A stretch of 52,515 nucleotides of DNA from Spirochaetes bacterium ADurb.Bin133 (GTDB lineage: Bacteria > Spirochaetota > GWE2-31-10 > MWDO01). Below the pieces are notes generated by a model that did no database searches, was not told the DNA's origin, and saw nothing but the letters and a program-made list of their open reading frames with translations. Position numbers and translations under genes: made by a program. Position 1 is the stretch's first letter. Every line of letters starts with the position of its first letter. The DNA lies in assembly GCA_002070605.1 (NCBI GenBank), contig MWDO01000018.1:1-52515 (forward strand), in the 5' to 3' direction. This document shows positions 36,498-44,155 of this stretch, piece after piece.

Positions 36498-36531
36498 CGA
36501 TATTTTTTTAAAAACATACGAAATACTAGAT

Positions 36532-37416
36532 TTATTCTGCAATTTTTTTGAGAAAATTTGTAAAAATATCTTGGCAAGTTGTCCAGTGATCCCCCTCAGT
36601 TTCGCAGGAAATATTTGGAACGCCTTTTTCAGTTAATTTTTGGGCGAACAGATTTACCGACCAGTTAAAACCTGGTAGGTCTTCGGTCGCCGACGACATA
36701 ACTATAAAGGGGAATTTATCGTTATTTTCCAATAGGTAAAACGGATTGTATTCGTTCCATTTCTCTTTAGAGCCGAAAGCGTTTGATAACATAGTTTTTA
36801 GGATAAATATCTGATTACGACTCATTTTAAGTTTTTTACCTGTTTCTTCAAAATCGTCGTCCCATGGCGAAAACGGAGCGGTATAAGGCGAAATACAGCA
36901 AACTACGGGGAAAATATCGGGATTTCTCATAGATAGAGATAGAGCGTTGTATCCGCCGAGAGAATGTCCGATTAGAAAAGTTTTTTCGCCTTTTACGTCA
37001 AGTTTTGTCTTAAAATAGGGAACAATCTCTTTAATCATCAGCGTTTCCAGATCGTCGGAGTACGGTTTGGGAGCGTCCTCAAGAAACATAAAAGCGTTAC
37101 TTAAACTTATCGCTACGACCGAATATTCAGGCAAATTGGGATTATTTTTGAGAACCGCATAATATTTTGAGCCGAATCCGTTTTTTTCAGCCCACTCCTC
37201 TTCCGTTCTGTTAAATCCGTGAAGATAAAATATTAAATGCCGCTTGTCTTTTCCCTCGACGTAGAGGTATCTTAATTCCAGTTTGTTTTTGCCGAAAAAC
37301 TCCTTACCTTGCGTATATGCAATGTTTTCATCGTATTTTTTAGGCTTTTCGCCGAAACTAATCTTCGAGCAAGAAGATAGAATTATAAATATAAGAAAGA
37401 ATTTTAGAAATTTCAT
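36532..37416 (-). CDS. Esterase-type alpha/beta-hydrolase lipoprotein
   Basis: A 294-residue predicted lipoprotein hydrolase. The start at 37416 gives the signal peptide MKFLKFFLIFIILSSC (lipobox LSSC) and follows AAAAGGGTTTGAT; the longer in-frame start at 37446 would hide the signal. The alpha/beta-hydrolase marks are HLIFYLHGFNRTEEEW (oxyanion loop HGF), the nucleophile elbow FLIGHSLGGYNAL (Ser of GHSLG), an acidic residue near SSATEDLPGF and the His of EGDHWTTC. It resembles the esterase D/tributyrin-esterase group. Substrate unknown; it acts outside the inner membrane. Monocistronic. Confidence 0.85.
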   Translation of the reverse strand: MKFLKFFLIFIILSSCSKISFGEKPKKYDENIAYTQGKEFFGKNKLELRYLYVEGKDKRHLIFYLHGFNRTEEEWAEKNGFGSKYYAVLKNNPNLPEYSVVAISLSNAFMFLEDAPKPYSDDLETLMIKEIVPYFKTKLDVKGEKTFLIGHSLGGYNALSLSMRNPDIFPVVCCISPYTAPFSPWDDDFEETGKKLKMSRNQIFILKTMLSNAFGSKEKWNEYNPFYLLENNDKFPFIVMSSATEDLPGFNWSVNLFAQKLTEKGVPNISCETEGDHWTTCQDIFTNFLKKIAE

Positions 37417-37506
37417 ATCAAACCCTTTTAAAATGTTATCCCGCATTCTATATAATTAAATAAAAAAAATCAAGAGTTGAAAATATTAAGATTAATAATA
37501 ATTTTC

Positions 37507-37536
37507 TTGACATTAACGCTAAAATATTATTATAAT
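37507..37536 (+). promoter_or_regulatory. Promoter of the riboswitch-P-type ATPase unit
   Basis: Consensus -35 TTGACA (37507-37512), 18-base spacer, consensus -10 TATAAT (37531-37536). Transcription should start near 37543, directly at the 5' strand of the riboswitch P1 helix, which supports both calls. Confidence 0.8.
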
Positions 37537-37542
37537 ATGGAC

Positions 37543-37748
37543 AATTAAAGGGGAGTAGTTTTCCCGTTAAAAAAAGCGGGACTCATAGCCGACAATCGCG
37601 AAAGAGCGCTAGACTTTTTCCGGTTATGAAACGTTCTACTAAGAGATTTAGAGAACGCAAACGAGACTTTTAACAAAATATTTTCGTATTTAAGGCGGTT
37701 TAGTTATCGTCTACGGAAGAGTTTTGTTAGAGGTCTTTTTTTTATTTT
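37543..37748 (+). ncRNA. yybP-ykoY (manganese) riboswitch with terminator platform
   Basis: The RNA has the hallmark TTAAAGGGGAGTAG (37545-37558), then a TCCCG/CGGGA hairpin, a long arm TCATAGCCG/CGGTTATGA, a CGTTCT/AGAACG hairpin, and a closing strand GAGACTTTTAA (37664-37673) that pairs back with the start (P1). This order matches the Mn2+-sensing yybP-ykoY aptamer. The same closing strand can instead pair further down: AGAC..TAACAAAA (37665-37678) with TTTTGTTA..GTCT (about 37722-37735), followed by a T run, forming a terminator. Mn2+ binding would stabilise P1 and so allow readthrough into the P-type ATPase gene. Confidence 0.85.
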
Positions 37749-37762
37749 AAAAAGGAGAATAT

Positions 37763-40423
37763 ATGTACAATCTTAACGAATTTTACAACGTTGGAACAGA
37801 CGAAGCGTTGAAAAAGGTCAATTCAGACCGTTCGGGTTTGAATACTGAAGAAGCCGAGGAGAGACTAAAAAGTTTTGGGTATAACGAGATTGCCGAGAAG
37901 AGAAGGGAGACGTTGCTTCAAAAAATTTTCAAATCCTTGTTAGAGCCGATGGTTTTAATCTTATTCGCCGCTTCGATTTTTTCATTTTTTATCAAAGATA
38001 TTATTGAAGGATTTGCGATTTTGGGCGTCGTTTTGGTAAATACCGTTATCGGTCTTATACAGGACGGTAAAGCGGAGAGAGCCGTCGAGGAGTTGAAGAA
38101 AATTTTATCCCCTCAAACAAAAGTAATCAGAAACGGAACGGTAGAGATAATCGCCTCAAAATTTGTCGTACCGGGGGATATTCTCTCTTTTGAATCGGGG
38201 GATATTTTATCGGCAGACGCAAGAATAATAGAAGAAAAAAATCTGTTAGTCGATGAAGCTCATTTAACGGGCGAAAGCGAGCCGATAGAAAAGAAAAGCG
38301 ACGCGCTTAAAGGGGGCAGTTTAAAATTATACCAGATGAAGAATATGATATTTTCCGGAAGCAAAGTCCTAAACGGAGTCGGAAAAGCGGTCGTAATAAA
38401 AACCGGATCCTCGACAGAGATGGGGAAAATAGCAAATACGATACAGGAAGCGAAAGAGGAAAAGACTCCGCTACAAAAACGTCTCGGTAAAGAGATCAAA
38501 TTCCTCGTCGGATTGGCGTTTTTCTCTGCGGTTTTCGTATTGCTGGTCAGTTTGTTTAAATCTTTTAAAATTAACGAGGCGATACTCATAGCTATAAGTA
38601 TAATGGTCGCCGTATTTCCGGAGGGATTGCCGGCGTCCATAACGATCGCGCTATCCTTAGCCGTCGAGCGGCTTGCTAAAAACGGAGTTATCGTCAAAAA
38701 AATGGCGTCAGTTGAAACGCTGGGAAGCGTCGATTATATCTGCACAGATAAAACCGGAACGATCACGCAACACAATATGACTGTAAAAGAGATCTTTATA
38801 GGGGACAAATTTTATACTAACGCCGAAATTTTTAAAATTATCGGGGAAGGGGAGTCCGAGGTGGTTCGCGATATTTTCCTTATCTCCACAAAATGCTCTA
38901 CCGCCGCTATCGAGGAGCAAGACGGTAATATAATAAAAGAAACCGGCGATCCAACCGAACTCGCATTGTTGAAAGCGGGATTTTTAACGGGATACAAACC
39001 TAAACAGTTTGAACTGTATAAAACTCTCGACAGCATCCCTTTTTCGTCGGAATATATGTATTCCGCAAGTTTGGTAAAAAGTCCAGACAATAAAATAGAA
39101 ATTATCGCAAAAGGAGCGCCGGATAAAATTCTGGATTTGTGCGATAAATATTACATAAATCATAAAACCGCCGCTCTTGATAGCTGGATAAAAGATGAAA
39201 TACTTAAAGAATTAGGAGCGAGATCGGAAAAAGGTTATCGACTAATCGGTTTCTTGAAAAAAGCCGCCGATAAAAAAGCTAATCATAAAATTGATAAAGA
39301 AGATATGACTTCCGATTTTACGTTCTTAGGATGCGCGGCGATTTACGATCCGCCGAAAGACGAAGTTAAAGCGGTAATTAAGACTGCAAAAGAGGCGCAT
39401 ATAAATATCGTTATGATAACGGGCGATAGTAAAAAAACCGGTTACAGTATAGCGGAGAACGTTGGAATAGCCGACAATATCGATCAAGTCGTAGAAGGCG
39501 GCGAACTTGAAAAGATGAGCGAGAAACAATTAGCTCTTAACGTGGAGAAGTTGAAAGTATATTCGCGCGTAACGCCGCTTGAGAAACTGAAAATTGTAGA
39601 TTATCTGAAAAATAACGGGCATATAGTAGCTATGACGGGCGACGGCGTTAACGACGCGCCTGCGTTAAAGAAATCCGACGTCGGCATTGCGATGGGACGC
39701 GCCGGCTCGCAAGTAACCCAAGAGGCGGCGAAAATTATTTTAGCGGAAGACAACTTTGCGACGATTATAAACGCGATTCGAGAAGGGAGAACCGTTTTTT
39801 ATAATATTAAGAAACTGGTAAAATATCTCATAACAAATAATATCGGAAAAGTCGTTACGATTCTATTGTCCACGCTTTTTGGTCCCGGCGCGTCGTTGTC
39901 TGCGATTCAGATACTTTTCTCAAACGTCGTAATGGAGACTGCTCCGGGCGTCGGGCTGAGTATCGACCCGTCTAACGACGCGATTATGAAAAAGAAGCCG
40001 CTTATTAATGAAAAATCGGTTTTGAAAATTTCAGACAGAATCAACATGATTATAGACGGCTTGATTTTCGGAATAGCGATAACCGCCGGCTATCTCATAG
40101 GATTGAAAATTTCAAATAACGATCTCGTTATGGCTCAAACGATAGCGTTCTTAATAACGCTGATTTCGCCGCAAATATACGTCTTTATTATGCGAGACGG
40201 GAAGTTCCTCGGTAAATTTACCGCGCCTAATAAATTATTAAAACTATTCACTCTCGCTATGGCGATTATGATCGGATTAATTATCTATATTCCGGGATTA
40301 AATACGGTGTTTGGCGTAAAACCGATATTTGATTATAAAATATGGCTGATTATTGCAGGATTATCGGTAATTACGTCCCTTATAAGGCTGATTGCGTCGC
40401 TTTTTGCTCGAAAAATAGTATAA
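37763..40423 (+). CDS. P-type cation-transporting ATPase (Ca2+/Mn2+ type)
   Basis: An 886-residue P2-type ATPase. Marks: N-terminal cation-ATPase domain (EEAEERLKSFGYNEI), actuator loop LTGES, transmembrane motif VAVFPEGLPA, phosphorylation site DKTGT (Asp near 329), nucleotide-binding domain with KGAPDKIL, hinge MTGDGVNDAPALK, and a C-terminal set of membrane helices. The family is SERCA/PMR1-like and exports Ca2+ or Mn2+ from the cytoplasm. The manganese riboswitch just upstream favours Mn2+ (with or without Ca2+) efflux; in other bacteria this riboswitch also precedes P-type ATPases. AAGGAG lies 7 bases before the ATG. Confidence 0.95.
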   Translation: MYNLNEFYNVGTDEALKKVNSDRSGLNTEEAEERLKSFGYNEIAEKRRETLLQKIFKSLLEPMVLILFAASIFSFFIKDIIEGFAILGVVLVNTVIGLIQDGKAERAVEELKKILSPQTKVIRNGTVEIIASKFVVPGDILSFESGDILSADARIIEEKNLLVDEAHLTGESEPIEKKSDALKGGSLKLYQMKNMIFSGSKVLNGVGKAVVIKTGSSTEMGKIANTIQEAKEEKTPLQKRLGKEIKFLVGLAFFSAVFVLLVSLFKSFKINEAILIAISIMVAVFPEGLPASITIALSLAVERLAKNGVIVKKMASVETLGSVDYICTDKTGTITQHNMTVKEIFIGDKFYTNAEIFKIIGEGESEVVRDIFLISTKCSTAAIEEQDGNIIKETGDPTELALLKAGFLTGYKPKQFELYKTLDSIPFSSEYMYSASLVKSPDNKIEIIAKGAPDKILDLCDKYYINHKTAALDSWIKDEILKELGARSEKGYRLIGFLKKAADKKANHKIDKEDMTSDFTFLGCAAIYDPPKDEVKAVIKTAKEAHINIVMITGDSKKTGYSIAENVGIADNIDQVVEGGELEKMSEKQLALNVEKLKVYSRVTPLEKLKIVDYLKNNGHIVAMTGDGVNDAPALKKSDVGIAMGRAGSQVTQEAAKIILAEDNFATIINAIREGRTVFYNIKKLVKYLITNNIGKVVTILLSTLFGPGASLSAIQILFSNVVMETAPGVGLSIDPSNDAIMKKKPLINEKSVLKISDRINMIIDGLIFGIAITAGYLIGLKISNNDLVMAQTIAFLITLISPQIYVFIMRDGKFLGKFTAPNKLLKLFTLAMAIMIGLIIYIPGLNTVFGVKPIFDYKIWLIIAGLSVITSLIRLIASLFARKIV

Positions 40424-40446
40424 TAAGTTTATTTTGGAAGTAGTAT

Positions 40447-41649
40447 ATGACTGAAGATATTAGAAAATTTTTATTTGAAGAATATTCAAAAATATTTGTA
40501 AATAGTGAAAAATTCCGGTTGTTTTTTGCGCCGGGGAGGATTAATGTCGTCGGCGAACATACCGACTATACCGGCGGATATTGTATGCCGGCGGGGATTA
40601 GCGCCGGAACTTTCGTTTTAGTTAAGCCGAATTCTTCCGCCGAATTTAACGCGTTTTCTATAAATTTTCCCGACAAAATTTTAAAAGTCGATATATCCTC
40701 AAATCAAATCAAAGAGAATAACTGGGGGGATTATCTAAAGGGCGTTTTGGTCGAATTAGCGGCGGACGGATACAAGATCGATAGGGGATTCGACGGCGTA
40801 GTTTACGGCAATATTCCAAACGGAAGCGGGCTATCTTCGTCCGCCTCCCTGGAAATGTCGCTGATTTTGGCGATATTAGGTATAAACGGTTATAATATTC
40901 CTGAAAACGGCTCAAAAGAGATGATAAAACTGACTCTATGCGCTCAGAGGGCTGAAAACAACTTTGTCGGCGTGAAATGCGGGATTTTAGATCAATTCGC
41001 TATCGGAAATGCGAAAGAAAATCGAGTAATCAAAATGAAGTGCGATACGCTTGATTTCAAATATTCTCCGATAAATCTTAAGGATAAAACTATAATAATA
41101 ATGAATACCAATAAAAAAAGGCGGCTTGAGGAGAGTAAATACAACGAAAGAAGAAGCGAGTGCGAGCGGGGCTTTGAAATACTTAAAAATTACGGAATAA
41201 AAAAGACCGCGTTAGGAGACGTAACGATAGGGGAGTGGAACGAGTTAAAATCCAAAGTAAAAAGCGCCGACGAAATTATTTACCGACGATTAAATCACGT
41301 CGTCGGCGAGAACGATAGAGTCTTGAGAGCTTTTGAGAGTTTGCAAAACGACGATTTGAGTCGACTCGCGCGCCTGATTAACGAATCGGGCGACTCTCTT
41401 AAGACCGACTTTGAAGTAACCGGCGATTATCTCGACGCTATTGTCGAAGCCGCCCGATCGACTTCGGGAGTTATTGCGGCGAGGATGACCGGCGCGGGCT
41501 TCGGAGGGTGCGCGATAGCTATCGCTCAAAAAGACGATCTGGATAAAATAAAACTTGAAATATCGCAGAAATATCAAAAATCTACCGGAATCGCGCCTGA
41601 ATTCTACAACTACGATATATCCGACGGCGCGCGGGAAATAGAAATTTGA
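40447..41649 (+). CDS. galK: Galactokinase
   Basis: Phosphorylates alpha-D-galactose to galactose 1-phosphate (Leloir pathway). A GHMP kinase of 400 residues with the galactokinase signature PGRINVVGEHTDYTGG, the ATP loop GSGLSSSASLEMSL, the segment CGILDQFA with the catalytic Asp, and the C-terminal ARMTGAGFGGCAIA. GGAAG lies 7 bases before the ATG. It follows the P-type ATPase by 23 bases on the same strand and may be cotranscribed from the manganese-controlled promoter, an odd pairing. No galE or galT is in the window. Confidence 0.96.
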   Translation: MTEDIRKFLFEEYSKIFVNSEKFRLFFAPGRINVVGEHTDYTGGYCMPAGISAGTFVLVKPNSSAEFNAFSINFPDKILKVDISSNQIKENNWGDYLKGVLVELAADGYKIDRGFDGVVYGNIPNGSGLSSSASLEMSLILAILGINGYNIPENGSKEMIKLTLCAQRAENNFVGVKCGILDQFAIGNAKENRVIKMKCDTLDFKYSPINLKDKTIIIMNTNKKRRLEESKYNERRSECERGFEILKNYGIKKTALGDVTIGEWNELKSKVKSADEIIYRRLNHVVGENDRVLRAFESLQNDDLSRLARLINESGDSLKTDFEVTGDYLDAIVEAARSTSGVIAARMTGAGFGGCAIAIAQKDDLDKIKLEISQKYQKSTGIAPEFYNYDISDGAREIEI

Positions 41650-41790
41650 AGTATGCGCCCTATGTTTTTTTTTTGGGGCGGGAGAAAAACCGACGCATTT
41701 GAAATTGACACATATGGAGCTATATACGCCTCGTCGCTCCCCGATGAGGTCTGTGAGAATTAAAGCGCACAAATTCCTAATACCTATTAT

Positions 41791-41895
41791 TTACCAAATA
41801 ACTTGAACGTCATATATCTCGGTTACTTTTAACGAAAGTTTTTCAGGAGAAGATATCATCCATAAGAATATGTGAGTATCAATCAGGTATTTCAC
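41791..41895 (-). pseudogene. Truncated PIN-domain (VapC-type) toxin
   Basis: Starting at a GTG that overlaps the antitoxin stop codon by 2 bases, the frame reads VKYLIDTHIFLWMISSPEKL, then SLKVTEIYDVQVIW and a stop after 34 residues. This is the start of a PIN ribonuclease toxin (YLIDTHxFLW with the first catalytic Asp, then the SPEKLS helix); complete ones have about 125-130 residues. The remaining acidic residues are missing, so it is not functional. The truncation lies next to repeat-element sequence, which may have caused it. Confidence 0.8.
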
Positions 41896-42125
41896 TTATA
41901 GAAATCTCCGATTATTGAATCTGGAAGGGGAGCGTCAAAATCATCGCTCATCCATATTTTCCCATTTTCTTTGCCCAAAATTCTTTTGTTTTTTGATGTT
42001 TTATAAGGCATTAATTTTGCGATTGGATTATTTGAGTCTTTAATAACAATTTCTTCTCCGTTTTTGATTTTTGAAAGAAAAACGTCGATATTATTTTGTA
42101 TTTCATTAATAGTAACTTCAAGCAT
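41892..42125 (-). CDS. Phd/YefM-type antitoxin (partner toxin broken)
   Basis: A 77-residue antitoxin of the Phd/YefM class. The N-terminal DNA-binding part is MLEVTINEIQNNIDVFLSKI, followed by GEEIVIKDSNNPIAKLMPY, a standard core of the family, and a C-terminal toxin-binding tail (ENGKIWMSDDFDAPLPDSII) of the form seen in PIN-toxin partners. AAGGA lies 7 bases before the ATG. The toxin gene follows with a GTGA overlap but is cut short, leaving an orphan antitoxin that may still autoregulate or neutralise other toxins. It lies within the composite element 41655-42646. Confidence 0.88.
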   Translation of the reverse strand: MLEVTINEIQNNIDVFLSKIKNGEEIVIKDSNNPIAKLMPYKTSKNKRILGKENGKIWMSDDFDAPLPDSIIGDFYK

Positions 42126-42264
42126 ATAATCGTCCTTATAAGAAATATATATAAATTAAAGGCAATCGTCAATTATATCTTTGTATTTTTTAGTCCCCGT
42201 CGGTTTTTTTTGCGAAACGGCAACTTTTGAGACAAATGACGCATACGCGGTTTTTTATTTCCTC

Positions 42265-42450
42265 GCTCCCCGACAAAAAATGACACATATGGAGCTATAT
42301 ACGCCGCGTCGCTCCTCGATAGAAAAATGACACATATGGAGCTACATACGCCGCGCCGCGCTCCCCGACAAAATTTGACACATATGGAGCTACATGCGCC
42401 GCGGCTACTCCCCGATAAATTTTGACACATATGGAGCTATATGCCGCGAC
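42265..42450. repeat. Tandem array of 47-48-bp units, four copies
   Basis: Units contain GCTCCCCGACAAAA, TTGACACATATGGAGCTA and CATACGCCGCG. The TGACACATATG cores start at 42281, 42328, 42376 and 42423 (periods 47, 48, 47). Related single units are at 41705-41740 and, without the array, at 52285-52335. Because the whole unit repeats with no unique spacer, this is not a CRISPR. Confidence 0.9.
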
Positions 42451-42453
42451 TAT

Positions 42454-42505
42454 TGAACCCTAGATTTCGCGTCCCGAGCGGATGCGAGGGGAAATCGAGG
42501 GTTCA
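42454..42505. repeat. Imperfect 20-bp inverted repeat
   Basis: TGAACCCTAGATTTCGCG on the left and CGAGGGGAAATCGAGGGTTCA-like sequence on the right (arms about 42454-42473 and 42486-42505) form a hairpin with a 12-base loop. It interrupts the half-site spacing of the array and is unlike the rest of the element. Possibly the ends of a different small element or a structured RNA. Confidence 0.55.
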
Positions 42506-42670
42506 GTTCTACACATAACCATCGCGGCTACTCCCCGGTGTAATTTGACACATATGCTACGCGTCGATAACGCGCGACAATTGTCGCATAAAAATTCGAC
42601 GCATATGGAACAGATGTTTTTTATTCCCCAAAAAAACATAGGGCGCTTGAAGCGCTACTTTTTGAGTTTT

Positions 42671-43912
42671 TTACTCTACGCCGGTAACTTCGGCTTCAAG
42701 TTTGCCTTTGTTTAGTATTATTCGGAGAATATCGCCGGTATTTACGGAAGCGGAGTCTGATATTGTTTTATTATCTTTATCTAATACCAGAGAATAACCT
42801 CTCTGAAGGATTTTGAGAGGACTGAGATTATCAAGTTTTTGCATAAGGAGATGAAACTTTTTTTCGTTTAGTTCTAAAATTTCTTTTATTTTATTATTAT
42901 TTTTTTCTTTTATAAAAGAGAAATCTTGCAGAGCGTTTTCGTAAATTCGCTTAAAGTAGAATAAAAGTTTGTCAAGAGTACAGAGACTATATCTGTTTAG
43001 ATATTTTTCCATTATCAAATTGAAAGAGCCCTCGATCCGTATTTTATAAGAGACTATTGTATTTAGCAAATCCGAACCGTTTTTAACGGCTATCTCGGCG
43101 GCGGCGGACGGAGTCGGAGCTCTCAAATCGGATACAAAATCTGCGATTGTAAAGTCTATCTCGTGTCCGATACCGGTAATCGTCGGAATAGGGCAGTTTG
43201 AGATCGCTTTAGCTACTATCTCTTCGTTGAACGCCCAAAGGTCTTCTATAGAACCGCCGCCTCTGGATATAATAAGAATGTCGACTTTCAAATTTGTGTT
43301 TTTTCTATAATGGTACGAAGCGTATTCAATAGCTTTTACAATTTCAAATTTGGCTTCTTCGCCCTGCACGGCGGTCGGAAATACGGTAATTTTTAACGAA
43401 GAGAATCTTCTGTTTAAAACGTTTAGCATATCTTGAAGAGCCGCCCCGGTCGGGGAGGTTACGATGCCGACGCTTACCGGATATAAAGGCAGCGTTTTTT
43501 TTCGGGATTGATCAAACAAGCCCTCTTTAGATAATTTTTCTTTAAGAAGCTCAAATTTAACAGCTAATTCGCCGGCTCCGATTGGGGTTATTCTGCTAAT
43601 AATTATAGAATAGTCGCCGTTTCTTTCATATAAACTCAGCCTGCCTTCAACTAAGACCTCGGAGCCGTCTTTAAATAAATTGGCCCCTTTTTTGAAAGAA
43701 TCCGATATTGCCCCCAGAGAACCTTTAAAAATAATGGCTTTAATAGAAGCGCCTTTATCTTTTAAAACGAAATAAATATGTCCCGAAGAGGAGGGCTTGA
43801 AATTTGATATCTCGCCTCTTAAAAAAAGCGTCGAGAACGAAGACTCGAGATTTGATTTGAGAATTCTTGTAAAATCGGATATTGATAGATATCTATCCGG
43901 ACCTACAGCCAT
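42671..43912 (-). CDS. xseA: Exodeoxyribonuclease VII large subunit
   Basis: Catalytic subunit of the single-strand-specific exonuclease VII. The 413 residues carry the N-terminal OB-fold (LFLRGEISNFKPSSSGHIYF..KDKGASIKAIIFKG), the core domain with LYPVSVGIVTSPTGAALQD and the active region LIISRGGGSIEDLWAFNEE, GIGHEIDFTIADFVSDLRAPTPSAAAE, and a long C-terminal coiled coil that binds XseB, ending with the short beta tail. It starts directly after the stop of a 55-aa gene, where xseB might be expected. A 992-bp repeat element abuts its 3' end. Confidence 0.96.
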   Translation of the reverse strand: MAVGPDRYLSISDFTRILKSNLESSFSTLFLRGEISNFKPSSSGHIYFVLKDKGASIKAIIFKGSLGAISDSFKKGANLFKDGSEVLVEGRLSLYERNGDYSIIISRITPIGAGELAVKFELLKEKLSKEGLFDQSRKKTLPLYPVSVGIVTSPTGAALQDMLNVLNRRFSSLKITVFPTAVQGEEAKFEIVKAIEYASYHYRKNTNLKVDILIISRGGGSIEDLWAFNEEIVAKAISNCPIPTITGIGHEIDFTIADFVSDLRAPTPSAAAEIAVKNGSDLLNTIVSYKIRIEGSFNLIMEKYLNRYSLCTLDKLLFYFKRIYENALQDFSFIKEKNNNKIKEILELNEKKFHLLMQKLDNLSPLKILQRGYSLVLDKDNKTISDSASVNTGDILRIILNKGKLEAEVTGVE

Positions 43913-44080
43913 TTATTTTACTTTAGAATTTATAGCTTCTTTTCTTTTTTGTAGTTCTCTGCCGTATCTTGAATTGAGACTGCCCATCTCTTTAACGGTC
44001 GTTTCTATAGCCTTATCAAGCTCTTGAACTGTCATCTTATTTATCTTTTTATTTTTCTTAGCTTTTTCTGCGTCCGACAT
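43913..44080 (-). CDS. Small charged protein, 55 aa, immediately upstream of xseA
   Basis: Starts ATG at 44080 with GAGAGG 5 bases before it and ends at the TAA adjoining the xseA ATG, so the two are translationally coupled. The sequence is lysine-rich and helical (MSDAEKAKKNKKINKMTVQE, then a heptad-like LDKAIETTVKEMGSLNSRYG). It occupies the usual xseB position, but lacks the XseB pattern (no LExGxLxLExSLxLYExG). It may be a very diverged small subunit or an unrelated coiled-coil protein. Confidence 0.65.
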   Translation of the reverse strand: MSDAEKAKKNKKINKMTVQELDKAIETTVKEMGSLNSRYGRELQKRKEAINSKVK

Positions 44081-44155
44081 ATAACCTCTCTTTTACTGAT
44101 ACTCGTTTGTATTGACGTCAATATATCAAAAATTATAAAAAAAAGCAAGATTTAA

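Larger units (their letters stand above)
41655..42646. mobile_element. Composite repeat element carrying an antitoxin, a broken toxin and a tandem array (992 bp)
   Basis: It fills the convergent gap between galK and xseA. The ends match each other better than other family members: GCGCCCTATG then a T run and GGGG on the left (41655-41678), and CCCC, an A run and CATAGGGCGC on the right (42626-42646). TTGAAG lies just outside both ends (41646-41651 and 42647-42652), perhaps a worn target duplication. Inside are half-sites, the antitoxin gene, a toxin fragment, an additional inner family terminus (CCCCGTCGGTTTTTTTT, about 42195-42211) and the array at 42265-42450. The inner terminus suggests nested insertions. 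Confidence 0.8.

Noticed and set aside
41290-41772. 160-aa minus-strand open frame over the end of galK
   Set aside because: It lies antisense to the conserved C-terminal end of galactokinase and runs into the repeat element.
42173-42430. 85-aa open frame on the minus strand with repeated CSSICV segments
   Set aside because: It is a translation of the 47-48-bp tandem array (period about 16 codons) and has no independent support as a gene.
42265-42450. Possible CRISPR array
   Set aside because: The whole unit is repeated with no variable spacers, the unit varies internally, and no cas gene is present.
42454-42505. tRNA gene or tRNA fragment (GGGTTCA)
   Set aside because: The arms form a simple inverted repeat; there is no cloverleaf, anticodon arm or acceptor stem.
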